A DNA stretch of 64,000 bases, taken from Flavobacterium sp. CF136 (lineage in GTDB: Bacteria > Bacteroidota > Bacteroidia > Flavobacteriales > Flavobacteriaceae). Both the position numbers and the translations under genes were made by a program. The stretch lies in contig NZ_AKJZ01000102.1 in assembly GCF_000282055.1 (NCBI RefSeq), positions 52,185-116,184 on the forward strand. The letters are read 5' to 3'. Under the pieces are notes generated by a model that had not been told where the DNA came from, did no database searches, and saw only the letters and a program-made list of their open reading frames with translations. This document shows, in pieces, positions 43,631-52,381 of this stretch. Within the stretch, counting starts at the first letter, position 1. The number at the start of each line of letters is the position of its first letter.

Positions 43631-46441
43631 ATGAAATTCAATTTAAAATTTCTATTTATTACATTATTTATTTGCGGCATTTCACTTGCACAAAACAAAG
43701 GTACGATTTCTGGAGTTTTAACCGACAAAGAAACAAACAATGAAGCTTTGCCTTTTGCAAATGTCCTGATTAAAGGAACAAATATTAGTACCAATACTGA
43801 AATTGACGGGAAATATTCTTTAAATGTTAATCCGGGAAATTATATCATTATTTTTAGCTTTGTAGGTTATGAGTCTGTAGAAAAACCCGTAACCGTTAAA
43901 GCAAATGAAACTACAACAGTAAGCCTGTCACTTTCATCGGGAGGTTATACATTAAAAGATGTAGTAGTTAAATCAACAACTGCTAACAAAGAAAAAGAAA
44001 CTGCTTTATTATTAGACCAAAAAAATGCCGTTGTAATCAAACAAAGTATCGGCGCACAGGAAATGTCCAGAAAAGGCGTTAGTGATGTTGAAGAAGGCTT
44101 GACAAAAATTACAGGGATTTCTAAAGTTGGCTCAAGAGGTTTATTTGTACGTGGTCTTGAAGATCGTTACAATAACTTATTGATTAATGATCTTGCTGCC
44201 CCATCAAATAGCCCATTCTCAAAAATTGTCCCTCTTGATTTGTTTCCAACAAACATAGTTGGCGTTATTGATGTTTACAAAACATTTAACCCAAATATTT
44301 ATGGAGATTTTGCCGGTGGAACTTTTAATATTCAAACTTCTAAAGTTTCTAAAAATGTTACAAAAATAAATCTTGGTGCAGGATATACAACTGGAAACAG
44401 TTTTAAAGATTTTTTACTTTCAGGTGATGCAGATACTGCAGCAGGATTTTTCGGATTCAACGGAAAAGACAGAGAGTTACCAGGGTTTTTAGGATCAACT
44501 GCCGGTAGAACAACTTTTACAACTGATCAGGCATTAAATTCTTTGAGTGGAGATAAAGGTTTTAACGTAAACAAAAGCAAGAGTCCATTAAACTCCAGCA
44601 TCAATTTTCTTCATGCAGAAAAGTTTGACTTAAGTAACGATCGTAACATTTCATACTTATTCTCTCTTAATTTTGATAATAGTTATGCTGTTAGAGAAGG
44701 TGTCAGCAGAACACTGCAAACGCTTGGTGATAAATATAACAATGATTTTATTAACACTGAATATCGTTTTAAAACTAGTACATCAGCTTTAGTGGGAGTA
44801 AATTACACTACTCAAAGATTTAAATTGGCTTTTAACACTTTGTATTTAAAAACAACATTAAACTCTATATTAGATCAATACGGAGTTTTAAGTAACAATG
44901 GGGTTGACAATAACTTCATTCGTACTAATCAATTGGATAAAACTGATTACTTAAATGCTCAATTATTAGGAGAATATAATTTGACAGAAGATAAAAACCA
45001 AACTTTAAAAGCTGGTGTATCATATGCTAATACAAAATATGGCCAGCCAGATAGAAAATTCTTCTCAGGAACTCAGGAAAGTGACAATCAAATCAATACT
45101 TCTTATGGTGGTAACAATTTCTTACGTCAGTATTTAACTGTTGATGGAAACGTATTTGTTTCTGGATTATTAGAATACAACCTGAAATTTGGAAAAGATG
45201 CAAAACAGAACAAATTAACAGTCGGTTATAACGGAAATGCCTCTAAAATGGAATCTTCTTATCGATTTGTTGCAAGTAATGGCGGTACTTTTTCATCATC
45301 AGACATAAACAATATCGATACTAAAATCACAACTGACATTAACAATAATGCTGTTTTTTTTAACGAAAGTTCAAACACAACTTATAAAGTAAAACTTAAC
45401 GAAAGTGCAAATGCAGGATATGCAAACTTATTATTGAAATTTGCTGAGAAATTCGAGTTAAATGGAGGTGTTAGAGTTGAAAGCACTATCAAAGAAACAT
45501 TTTACAGAACTTTAGGTTCTTTTGATGATCCGTTCAAATTAAAGAGATACAACAATTTTTATGTTTTACCATCGTTGAATGTGAAATATCTTTTAACTGA
45601 AACATCTAACATTCGTTTCGCTGCAAGTAAAACGTATACGAAACCAGTTGTAATGGAATCTTTCCCAATCTCATACATTAATGCAGATAATACTTCTACA
45701 CAAGGAAATGCATTATTGAAAAATAGTGATAACTATAATGTTGATTTGAAATATGAATTATTCCCTACTTCTAAAGAAATGTTGACTTTTGGTTTATTTG
45801 GAAAACATATTGATAATCCTATCGAAAGAACTTTTATTGCCAATGCAACATCTGGAACAGTAACTACTTTCCTGAACTCTGATAGTGCAAACTTATACGG
45901 AGCTGAAGTTGAATTCCTTTTAGGTTTAAACAGAATCAGCGAAAATTTAGAGCATTTTTCTTTTGGATTAAATGCTTCATTGATGTCTACCAAAGTAAAT
46001 GTTGCTCCAACTTACGAATCTCAGGATGAGGATGGTGTTGTTACTGTAAAAAACTCAATCGAAACGCACCAAACAAGATCATTGCAAGGTGCTTCTGACT
46101 GGCTAGTAAACTCTGATTTAAAATATGAATTTGAGTTAGGTAAAGACTGGACAAATACAATGTCACTTGTTTATGGTGTATTCGGAAAAAGAATTTATGC
46201 AGTAGGGACAAACGGTCAGGACAATACTTATGAATTACCTGTACAGCAATTAGATTTTGTTTGGGGAAGTAAGATTTCAGAACATTTTGATATAAAATTT
46301 ACTGCCGACAACTTATTAAACCCAGAAAGAAAATTAGAATTCGGAAACAACGGAACTTACAAAGTTCAAGAATCATCATTGTTGGCAAACAGCTACAAAA
46401 AAGGAGTTGGATTCTCTGTTAAAGTAGGATACACTTTCTAA
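43631..46441 (+). CDS. TonB-dependent receptor with N-terminal carboxypeptidase-regulatory-like domain
   Basis: 936 residues. Signal peptide 1-20 (ending GISLAQ), then a carboxypeptidase-regulatory-like beta-sandwich (about 24-105; GTISGVLTDKETNNEALPFA, FSFVGYES), a plug (about 120-235; KGVSDVEEGLTKITGISKV, SRGLFVRGLEDRYNNLLIND) and a 22-strand barrel ending in KVGYTF. It imports a substrate across the outer membrane using TonB energy. It is not of SusC type (no SusD partner), but is followed by a surface lipoprotein. The substrate is not readable from sequence; the PhoB/PhoR-like neighbours and the repeat array suggest a phosphorus compound. Confidence 0.92.
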   Translation: MKFNLKFLFITLFICGISLAQNKGTISGVLTDKETNNEALPFANVLIKGTNISTNTEIDGKYSLNVNPGNYIIIFSFVGYESVEKPVTVKANETTTVSLSLSSGGYTLKDVVVKSTTANKEKETALLLDQKNAVVIKQSIGAQEMSRKGVSDVEEGLTKITGISKVGSRGLFVRGLEDRYNNLLINDLAAPSNSPFSKIVPLDLFPTNIVGVIDVYKTFNPNIYGDFAGGTFNIQTSKVSKNVTKINLGAGYTTGNSFKDFLLSGDADTAAGFFGFNGKDRELPGFLGSTAGRTTFTTDQALNSLSGDKGFNVNKSKSPLNSSINFLHAEKFDLSNDRNISYLFSLNFDNSYAVREGVSRTLQTLGDKYNNDFINTEYRFKTSTSALVGVNYTTQRFKLAFNTLYLKTTLNSILDQYGVLSNNGVDNNFIRTNQLDKTDYLNAQLLGEYNLTEDKNQTLKAGVSYANTKYGQPDRKFFSGTQESDNQINTSYGGNNFLRQYLTVDGNVFVSGLLEYNLKFGKDAKQNKLTVGYNGNASKMESSYRFVASNGGTFSSSDINNIDTKITTDINNNAVFFNESSNTTYKVKLNESANAGYANLLLKFAEKFELNGGVRVESTIKETFYRTLGSFDDPFKLKRYNNFYVLPSLNVKYLLTETSNIRFAASKTYTKPVVMESFPISYINADNTSTQGNALLKNSDNYNVDLKYELFPTSKEMLTFGLFGKHIDNPIERTFIANATSGTVTTFLNSDSANLYGAEVEFLLGLNRISENLEHFSFGLNASLMSTKVNVAPTYESQDEDGVVTVKNSIETHQTRSLQGASDWLVNSDLKYEFELGKDWTNTMSLVYGVFGKRIYAVGTNGQDNTYELPVQQLDFVWGSKISEHFDIKFTADNLLNPERKLEFGNNGTYKVQESSLLANSYKKGVGFSVKVGYTF

Positions 46442-46463
46442 TATCTATATAAAAATAACAACT

Positions 46464-46493
46464 AAAAGTTCCAGAGATTCTGGGACTTTTTTT
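46464..46493 (+). terminator. Intrinsic terminator after the TonB receptor gene
   Basis: AAAAGTTCCAGA (46464-46475) and TCTGGGACTTTT (46479-46490), with one G-U pair and a GAT loop, followed by T. It separates the receptor from the lipoprotein, which therefore needs its own promoter. Confidence 0.88.
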
Positions 46494-46516
46494 ATTTACT
46501 GATACATTAAATCTAC

Positions 46517-46605
46517 TTAACATTCTCTTCACATTTTAGTTTTCTTTTAATAACCGTAATGTAATATTGAGATAACACTCTGAAAGGATTTACATTATAA
46601 TTTTG
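46517..46605 (+). promoter_or_regulatory. Six-unit 11-bp repeat array and promoter of the lipoprotein gene
   Basis: Motifs start every 11 nt at 46517, 46528, 46539, 46550, 46561 and 46572: TTAACAT, TTCACAT, GTTTTCT, ATAACCG, GTAATAT, ATAACAC. The third is degenerate. TAATTTTG at 46598-46605 is an exact TAnnTTTG, starting 26 nt (15+11) after the last motif. The register is the same as before the receptor and the porin. Confidence 0.65.
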
Positions 46606-46639
46606 ACAAAAAATAAAACGAATAATACAACACATAACT

Positions 46640-47824
46640 ATGAAAACTAAATTTTTTGCTTTAGCACTTGCTACAAGTTTATTTTTAAACTCTTGCTCTA
46701 GTGATGACCCAACTCCTGTTGTTCAACCTGTAACAGGCGAAATCACAGGTCCAATAACCGCAAACAAAACATTTGCTTACGGAAACTATACTTTAAAAGG
46801 AATCGTAAAAATCAACTCAGGTGTAACAGTAACTTTCGATGCTGGTTCTACAATCACTATCGATAAAGCTACCGGAGACAACGCATTAGTTGTTTTAAAC
46901 GGAGCTAAATTAATTACTAACGGTACAGCTGACAAACCAATTGTATTTACAGAAAAATCTAAACTTCCAGGTTCTTGGGGAGGAATCATCATGTATGGTG
47001 ATGCTCCTGCAAAAGTAGCTGGTGGTGGAACTTCTTCTACATCAGAAGATGGTAACAACATTACTTACGGTGGAACAAATGCAACTCACAATGGTGGTTC
47101 ATTAAATTATACAAGAGTAGAATATGCCGGAGCGAAATTAGCTGACGGACAAAAAGAAAACAATGGTTTTACTTTTTACTCAGTAGGTTCAGGAACAACT
47201 TTAGATCACTTAGTATCTTATAAAGGTGCTGACGACGGATTCGAATTCTTTGGAGGGACTGTAAGTATGACAAATGCTATTTCTTACGGAAACTATGATG
47301 ATGCTTTCGACTGGCAAGATGGATGGCAAGGTACGGTTAACACCAACTGGTATGCTTACCAAACTGGAAAAGGTAACTACGGAATGGAAATCGAAGCTTC
47401 TGCAAATGATAATGCTTTTGGACCAAAAGTTTCTAACATTACTTTAAAAAGAGAAGCCGGTAACGTTCCTGAAGTTGGAGATAATCAAGTTGATGCTTTC
47501 CAATTCAAAAGAGAAGGAAACGGAGAATACAGCAACATCATTATCGATGGTTACGGTAACTTCACAACTGGAGCAACTACTTACTATGGTAGTGCTGTGA
47601 GAATTCAGGATGATGCTACTAACACTCACCAGGTAAACACATCTAAAATAAAAATTTTAAATGTAAAAATTACTAATACAACTAATGTATTGCCAATTGG
47701 CGCTACTGATGCTATTGTTGTTGCTTTCCCAACCGGAACTTTCGTTCAAAGTTCTACAGCTACAGGAGCTATATTAACTACTGGAGCATGGGCAACTGTT
47801 GACGGAGTTAGCTTAATCAAATAA
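46640..47824 (+). CDS. Surface lipoprotein, right-handed beta-helix type
   Basis: 394 residues. Lipobox at LFLNSC (Cys19), followed by SSDDPT; acidic residues just after the Cys resemble the surface-export signal of Flavobacteriaceae lipoproteins. The body is Gly/Asn/Thr-rich and repetitive (TFAYGNYTLKGIVKINSGVT, GSTITIDKATGDNALVVLNG, GADDGFEFFGGTVSMTNAIS, DDAFDWQDGWQGT), as in parallel beta-helix proteins. Acidic and aromatic clusters could bind ligand or metal. Paired with the upstream TonB receptor and carrying the same promoter array, it may be the receptor's surface capture partner; this is inference. Confidence 0.85.
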   Translation: MKTKFFALALATSLFLNSCSSDDPTPVVQPVTGEITGPITANKTFAYGNYTLKGIVKINSGVTVTFDAGSTITIDKATGDNALVVLNGAKLITNGTADKPIVFTEKSKLPGSWGGIIMYGDAPAKVAGGGTSSTSEDGNNITYGGTNATHNGGSLNYTRVEYAGAKLADGQKENNGFTFYSVGSGTTLDHLVSYKGADDGFEFFGGTVSMTNAISYGNYDDAFDWQDGWQGTVNTNWYAYQTGKGNYGMEIEASANDNAFGPKVSNITLKREAGNVPEVGDNQVDAFQFKREGNGEYSNIIIDGYGNFTTGATTYYGSAVRIQDDATNTHQVNTSKIKILNVKITNTTNVLPIGATDAIVVAFPTGTFVQSSTATGAILTTGAWATVDGVSLIK

Positions 47825-47847
47825 TACAACTTTTAAATATTATTGTT

Positions 47848-47880
47848 AAAAACATCCTAAAATTTTAGGATGTTTTTTTT
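47848..47880 (+). terminator. Intrinsic terminator after the lipoprotein gene
   Basis: AAAAACATCCTA and TAGGATGTTTTT form a long palindrome (47848-47877) followed by further T residues. Confidence 0.88.
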
Positions 47881-47934
47881 TGGCGTAATTTTTGAAAACT
47901 TTTTTTCGTATATTTACATATCTAAAACAAAGCG

Positions 47935-48273
47935 ATGGCAAAAAATTACTTTTATATTACTTTCTTACTGGCTTTTTTCTTTACTGTAAGTGTCTCCGCA
48001 CAAGACAGCAAAACATCGCCAAAAACTCAAGATGGAACTACCATAGAGGGGCTAAGTTTATATCCTAACCCTGTCATAAACGGAAAAGTATATATTTCTT
48101 CTAAAAATGATTTAGAAAAAGAAATTATTATTTTTGATGTTTTAGGAAAAAAAGTACTTCAAACACATTTAACCACAAAAGAATTAAACATTCCTGATTT
48201 AACTCCCGGAGTTTATATCATAAAAATAAGCGAACAAAACAATTCGGCAACACGAAAATTAATTGTTCGATAA
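47935..48273 (+). CDS. Minimal T9SS type A sorting-domain protein
   Basis: 112 residues: signal peptide (about 1-22, ending SVSAQ), a linker of about 16 residues (DSKTSPKTQDGTTIE), then a complete T9SS C-terminal sorting domain (GLSLYPNPVINGKVYIS, then EIIIFDVLGKKVLQT, LTPGVYIIKIS, and RKLIVR at the end). Nothing lies between the export signal and the sorting tail, so there is no cargo domain. It would be processed and attached to the surface or shed as the tail alone. It has its own terminator downstream and one upstream, so it is expressed separately. Confidence 0.85.
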   Translation: MAKNYFYITFLLAFFFTVSVSAQDSKTSPKTQDGTTIEGLSLYPNPVINGKVYISSKNDLEKEIIIFDVLGKKVLQTHLTTKELNIPDLTPGVYIIKISEQNNSATRKLIVR

Positions 48274-48282
48274 AACAATATA

Positions 48283-48310
48283 AAAAAAGCTCCTTGTGGA
48301 GCTTTTTTAG
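48283..48310 (+). terminator. Intrinsic terminator after the T9SS-tail gene
   Basis: AAAAAAGCTCC (48283-48293) pairs with GGAGCTTTTTT (48298-48308) around TTGT. Confidence 0.9.
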
Positions 48311-48321
48311 TTTTCAGTCTC

Positions 48322-48389
48322 AGTCACGTTTTCAATTTTGTAAAACTGTTAAAAAGATGACTTGAAAACCGTGGCTGAAAACCGTGACT
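48322..48389. repeat. Inverted repeat of the CAGTCTCAGTCACG type
   Basis: AGTCACGTTTTCA at 48322-48334 pairs with TGAAAACCGTGACT at 48376-48389 with one bulge; flanking TTTTAGTTTT / AAAAACTAAAA extends it. It is related to 28718-28762 and likewise borders a terminator. Confidence 0.6.
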
Positions 48390-48404
48390 AAAAACTAAAA
48401 ACAA

Positions 48405-48412
48405 TATCTTTG
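48405..48412 (+). promoter_or_regulatory. -7 promoter element of the LuxE-like gene
   Basis: TATCTTTG, an exact TAnnTTTG, ends 13 nt before the presumed TTG start at 48426, leaving a 5' leader of only a few nt. Confidence 0.55.
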
Positions 48413-48425
48413 CACAAAAAAAGTC

Positions 48426-49490
48426 TTGATTACAGCCAGCGATATATTTACAATTTCGAGTCAGAAACAATTTGAAAAAACAGCATTAAAAGTGTTTCGT
48501 TTTCAGCACGAGAACAATAAGGTATATCGTGATTTCTGTGATTTCTTAAAAGTAAATCCACAACAGGTAAAATCATTACAGCAGATTCCTTTCTTACCAA
48601 TTCAGTTTTTTAAAAGCCATAACGTAGTTTCGAATACAAGTCCCGCCGAAGTAACTTTTACCAGCAGTGGAACAACGGGTATGGTTACCAGTAAACATTT
48701 GGTTACCGATGTTTCGCTTTATGAAGAAAGTTACCGAAAAGGATTTTCAGAATTTTATGGCAATATCGAAGATTACGTTATTTTAGCTCTTTTGCCGTCT
48801 TATCTCGAACGCGAAGGCTCTTCGTTAATCTATATGGTCGAAGACTTAATAAAACTGTCCAATCAGCCTGATAGCGGGTTTTATTTACACAATCATGATG
48901 ACTTAATCAAAAAACTGACTGATTTAGATGAATCCGGGCAAAATGTTATTTTAATTGGCGTTACTTATGCTTTATTAGATTTGATTGAAACCTTCAATAA
49001 TAAACAATCTTCCGTTGAAAACGAAAAGAAGGTTCTTGACAACTTTGGGCAAAAAACTGAAAACTTGTCAAAAAAACATCAATTTCAGCTTAAAAATACC
49101 ATTATTATGGAAACCGGGGGTATGAAAGGCAAACGTAAAGAAATGATTCGCGAAGAATTGCACGAACAGCTTTGCAAAGGCTTTGGTGTTAATGCAATTC
49201 ATTCTGAATACGGAATGACTGAACTTTTAGGACAGGCATATTCATTAGGCGAAGGCGTATTCGAATGTCCATCATGGATGCATATTTTAGTTCGTGACCC
49301 TGAAGATGCTCTCACTTATGTGAAAGACGGAAAAACCGGTGGTATCAACGTTATCGATCTCGCCAATATCAATTCATGTTCTTTTATCGCGACACAGGAT
49401 TTAGGCAAAAAAAATCCCAACAACTCTTTCGAGGTATTGGGACGTTTTGATAATTCTGATATTCGTGGTTGTAATTTGATGGTACTTTAA
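48426..49490 (+). CDS. LuxE/PaaK-like acyl-activating protein
   Basis: 354 residues, start TTG (ITASDIF follows). The region TFTSSGTTGMVTSKH (about residue 80) is the nucleotide-binding loop of LuxE-type acyl-protein synthetases and the ANL superfamily, and MTELLGQAYS plus the C-terminal GRFDNSDIRGCNLMVL continue that fold. These enzymes form acyl-adenylates or acyl-protein thioesters. In Bacteroidota such genes are often in isolated positions; substrate unknown. The start codon choice rests on absence of a nearby ATG. It overlaps the convergent membrane gene by 4 nt. Confidence 0.82.
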   Translation: MITASDIFTISSQKQFEKTALKVFRFQHENNKVYRDFCDFLKVNPQQVKSLQQIPFLPIQFFKSHNVVSNTSPAEVTFTSSGTTGMVTSKHLVTDVSLYEESYRKGFSEFYGNIEDYVILALLPSYLEREGSSLIYMVEDLIKLSNQPDSGFYLHNHDDLIKKLTDLDESGQNVILIGVTYALLDLIETFNNKQSSVENEKKVLDNFGQKTENLSKKHQFQLKNTIIMETGGMKGKRKEMIREELHEQLCKGFGVNAIHSEYGMTELLGQAYSLGEGVFECPSWMHILVRDPEDALTYVKDGKTGGINVIDLANINSCSFIATQDLGKKNPNNSFEVLGRFDNSDIRGCNLMVL

Positions 49491-49831
49491 TTTTCTTCCA
49501 TCAAACCAATGCTTTCTATTCCTTCTTTTTCAATTAATTCTTTTTCCTTTTCACCTTTATTCTCCAGGAATTTATAAACGCCATAGCAGCCTACACCTCC
49601 AAAAACTGCAAAAATTAAATTTAATCCCGCATTATCATAATCACCTTCACTTAGAGTATCAAAGCCATTTATAATTCCCATTATAACAACATAAATAATA
49701 GCCGTAATAAATGTGATTCCATAATACGCTAATAATCCGATAAAGAAATATTTCCATTTATTTCTATTGAATTTGATAGCCAAATTACTGAACGCTTTCC
49801 AGATCCAATAAATAAATAAAAATCCAAACAT
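49487..49831 (-). CDS. Hypothetical membrane protein
   Basis: 114 residues, membrane segments at about 3-15, 26-52 and 67-85, and an acidic/basic cytoplasmic tail (ENKGEKEKELIEKEGIE). No family recognised. It lies 40 nt downstream of tyrS and may be read through from it; its last bases overlap the end of the LuxE-like gene on the other strand. Confidence 0.65.
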   Translation of the reverse strand: MFGFLFIYWIWKAFSNLAIKFNRNKWKYFFIGLLAYYGITFITAIIYVVIMGIINGFDTLSEGDYDNAGLNLIFAVFGGVGCYGVYKFLENKGEKEKELIEKEGIESIGLMEEN

Positions 49832-49871
49832 ATATTTTAATTTAGATGATAAACATAGTTAAAATAAAATA

Positions 49872-51167
49872 CTATTTGATTCTCAACACAAAATAATTTT
49901 TCTTTCCGCTTTGCAATAAAACAAATTGATTATTAATTAAATCATTCGCTGTCAACACAAAATCTTCTTTGATTTTTTCTCTGTTTACCGAAATTGAATT
50001 CGCTGTTAAAGCGCGTCTTGCTTCTCCGTTTGATTTAAAGAATCCTGTTTTTTCGTTTAAAACAGTTATAATATCCAATCCGTTTTCTAAGTCTGCTTTT
50101 GCGATTTCTGCTTGTGGAACTCCGTCAAATACCTCTAAAAAAGTTGCTTCATCTAACTGCTTCAAATCTTCTGCAGTAGAATTTCCAAACAAAATATTCG
50201 AAGCCTGAATCGCTTTTTCCAATTCCTCTTTACTATGAACAAAAACGGTAATTTCTTCAGCTAATTTTCTTTGTAAAACTCTTAAATGAGGAGCCGTTTT
50301 GTGCTCTTCGATCAAAGCATCAATTGTTTCTTTATCTAAAAAAGTAAATATTTTGATATATTTTTCAGCATCAACATCTGTAGCATTTACCCAAAACTGG
50401 TAAAATTTATATACCGAAGTTTTATCGGCGTCCAGCCAAACATTTCCTCCTTCGGATTTTCCGAATTTAGACCCGTCTGCTTTTGTAATTAATGGCGTTG
50501 TTAAGGCGAATGCTTTTGCACTTTCTCCTCCCATTCTGCGCACTAATTCTGTTCCTGTGGTAATATTTCCCCATTGGTCAGAACCTCCCATTTGCAAAAC
50601 GCAATTGTTGTTTTTATATAAATGATAAAAATCGTAACCCTGAATTAATTGATATGTAAACTCCGTAAAAGACATTCCTTCTCCTTCTCCACTCAATCTC
50701 TTTTTAACAGAATCTTTCGCCATCATATAGTTTACCGTGATACGTTTTCCAACTTCACGCGCAAAATCAATAAACGAGAATTCTTTCATCCAGTCGTAGT
50801 TGTTCACCATAACCGGAGCATTTTTATCAGAGGAATTAAAATCTAAAAAGCGGGATAAAACACTTTTGATTCCGGCAACATTTTTAGCCAAAGTTTCTTC
50901 GTTCAATAAATTTCTTTCGTCCGATTTTCCGGATGGATCACCAATCATTCCTGTTGCACCACCAACTAAAGCTATAGGCTGATGACCAAAATTCTTTAAA
51001 TGAACCAGTAAAATAATCTGAACCATGCTTCCAATATGAAGTGAATCTGCCGTTGGATCAAAACCAATATAAGCCGTTGTTACTTCTTTCAGTAATTGTT
51101 CTTCCGTTCCGGGCATACTGTCATGATATAAACCGCGCCACTTTAATTCTTCAACTAGATTCTTCAT
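49872..51167 (-). CDS. tyrS: Tyrosyl-tRNA synthetase
   Basis: 431 residues, class I. The HIGH motif appears as HIGSMVQ (about residue 41), the KMSKS motif as KFGKSEGGN (about 231), and tyrosine/tRNA contacts in QGYDFYHLYKNN and MGGSDQWGNITTG. The C-terminal ~70 residues form an S4 RNA-binding domain (EARRALTANSISVNREKI). Cytoplasmic. The 5' region (51168-51378) is filled with irregular CAATATCAA/CAATTTCAA repeats. No T-box or leader structure is seen. Confidence 0.96.
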   Translation of the reverse strand: MKNLVEELKWRGLYHDSMPGTEEQLLKEVTTAYIGFDPTADSLHIGSMVQIILLVHLKNFGHQPIALVGGATGMIGDPSGKSDERNLLNEETLAKNVAGIKSVLSRFLDFNSSDKNAPVMVNNYDWMKEFSFIDFAREVGKRITVNYMMAKDSVKKRLSGEGEGMSFTEFTYQLIQGYDFYHLYKNNNCVLQMGGSDQWGNITTGTELVRRMGGESAKAFALTTPLITKADGSKFGKSEGGNVWLDADKTSVYKFYQFWVNATDVDAEKYIKIFTFLDKETIDALIEEHKTAPHLRVLQRKLAEEITVFVHSKEELEKAIQASNILFGNSTAEDLKQLDEATFLEVFDGVPQAEIAKADLENGLDIITVLNEKTGFFKSNGEARRALTANSISVNREKIKEDFVLTANDLINNQFVLLQSGKKNYFVLRIK

Positions 51168-51343
51168 TTTTTAAATAATTTGGTGCAAATGTAATCAATG
51201 TCAATATCAATATCAAAAAACAATTGCAATGTCAATATCAATTAAAAAGTAATCTCAATAACAATTTCAAAAAGCAATTTCAGTGGCAATAGTAAAAAGT
51301 AATACTAAAATCAAAAACCTTTGCAACTTTGACCCTCTGCAAC

Positions 51344-51374
51344 TTTGTCTCTTTCGAGCAAAAACTTATCTTTA
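51344..51374 (+). promoter_or_regulatory. Promoter of the epimerase gene
   Basis: TTTG (51344-51347), a 19-nt spacer, then TATCTTTA (51367-51374). The -7 element ends 4 nt before the ATG at 51379, so the transcript is probably leaderless or nearly so. Confidence 0.6.
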
Positions 51375-51378
51375 CAAA

Positions 51379-52380
51379 ATGGTATTAGTAACAGGAGGAA
51401 CAGGTTTAGTGGGTGCACATTTATTGCTTCATTTAATTGAAAATGGAGAAACTGTCCGGGCGATTTACAGAAACCAAAATAAAGTCCAGAAAACGAAATC
51501 TATTTTTGAATTATATAAAAAAGGTGATTTATTCGAAAAAATTGAATGGATTGAAGCTGACATTCTCGACGTTCCTTCATTAGAAATCGCTTTTATTGGT
51601 ATTGAATACATTTATCATTGTGCTGCATTTATTTCACTTGATCCAAAAGATGAAAATTTACTGCGAAAAACCAATATCGAAGGAACAGCCAACATAGTTA
51701 ACTTTTCTATTGCAAAACAAATAAAAAAATTCTGTTTTGTGAGCTCGATAGCTGCTTTAGGAGATTTAGCTGCCCATGAAACTATTATTACCGAAGAAAC
51801 CGAATGGAATCCGGAGAAACCTCATAGTGATTATGCAATTTCTAAATATGGTGCCGAAATGGAAGTCTGGCGAGGACTTCAGGAAGGTTTGGATGTAATT
51901 ATTATAAATCCGGGTGTAATTTTAGGCCCAATTCCAAAAACAAAAACCTGTGAACAGGGAAGTGCTGAATTTTACGTAAAAGTAGCCAACGGACTTTCAT
52001 TTTATACGCTCGGAAGTACCGGCTTTATTACGGTAAATGATGTAGTAAAAATTGCAGTTGAGTTAATGAAAAGCGATATAAAAAACGAACGTTTTACACT
52101 AATTGCAGAAAATATTGTGTTTCGGGATATTCTCAATACAATTGCCGATGCATTAAAAGTCAAAAGACCAGGTATTCATGCAAAGCCATTTTTACTGAAT
52201 TTTGCATGGATAGCAGACGGAATATTTTCGGCTTTATTTTTCCAAAAAAGGAGAATTACAAAAGCAACTGCAAAAGCATCTTATTCTAAGAGTTTATATT
52301 CTAATGAAAAAATAAAAACCGCTCTTGGAACGGTTTTTTCAGATGTGCATCACTATATAAAAGAAGTTTCGCAGTTATAA
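51379..52380 (+). CDS. NAD-dependent epimerase/dehydratase (short-chain dehydrogenase, extended)
   Basis: 333 residues from ATG 51379 (MVLVTGGTGLVGAHLLLHL). An upstream frame to 51283 is open but the promoter lies inside it, so it is excluded. Rossmann GxxGxxG as GGTGLVG, the active-site pair YAISK with Ser in VSSIAALG, and a C-terminal substrate domain. The subfamily acts on nucleotide sugars or flavonol/steroid-like substrates; the actual substrate is unknown. It converges on the DUF4296 gene with a 1-nt gap. Confidence 0.88.
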   Translation: MVLVTGGTGLVGAHLLLHLIENGETVRAIYRNQNKVQKTKSIFELYKKGDLFEKIEWIEADILDVPSLEIAFIGIEYIYHCAAFISLDPKDENLLRKTNIEGTANIVNFSIAKQIKKFCFVSSIAALGDLAAHETIITEETEWNPEKPHSDYAISKYGAEMEVWRGLQEGLDVIIINPGVILGPIPKTKTCEQGSAEFYVKVANGLSFYTLGSTGFITVNDVVKIAVELMKSDIKNERFTLIAENIVFRDILNTIADALKVKRPGIHAKPFLLNFAWIADGIFSALFFQKRRITKATAKASYSKSLYSNEKIKTALGTVFSDVHHYIKEVSQL

Positions 52381-52381
52381 A

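Noticed and set aside
51190..51300. CAATATCAA/CAATTTCAA direct repeats before tyrS considered as CRISPR or iterons
   Set aside because: Units are irregular in length and sequence with no spacers; treated as degenerate simple repeat.
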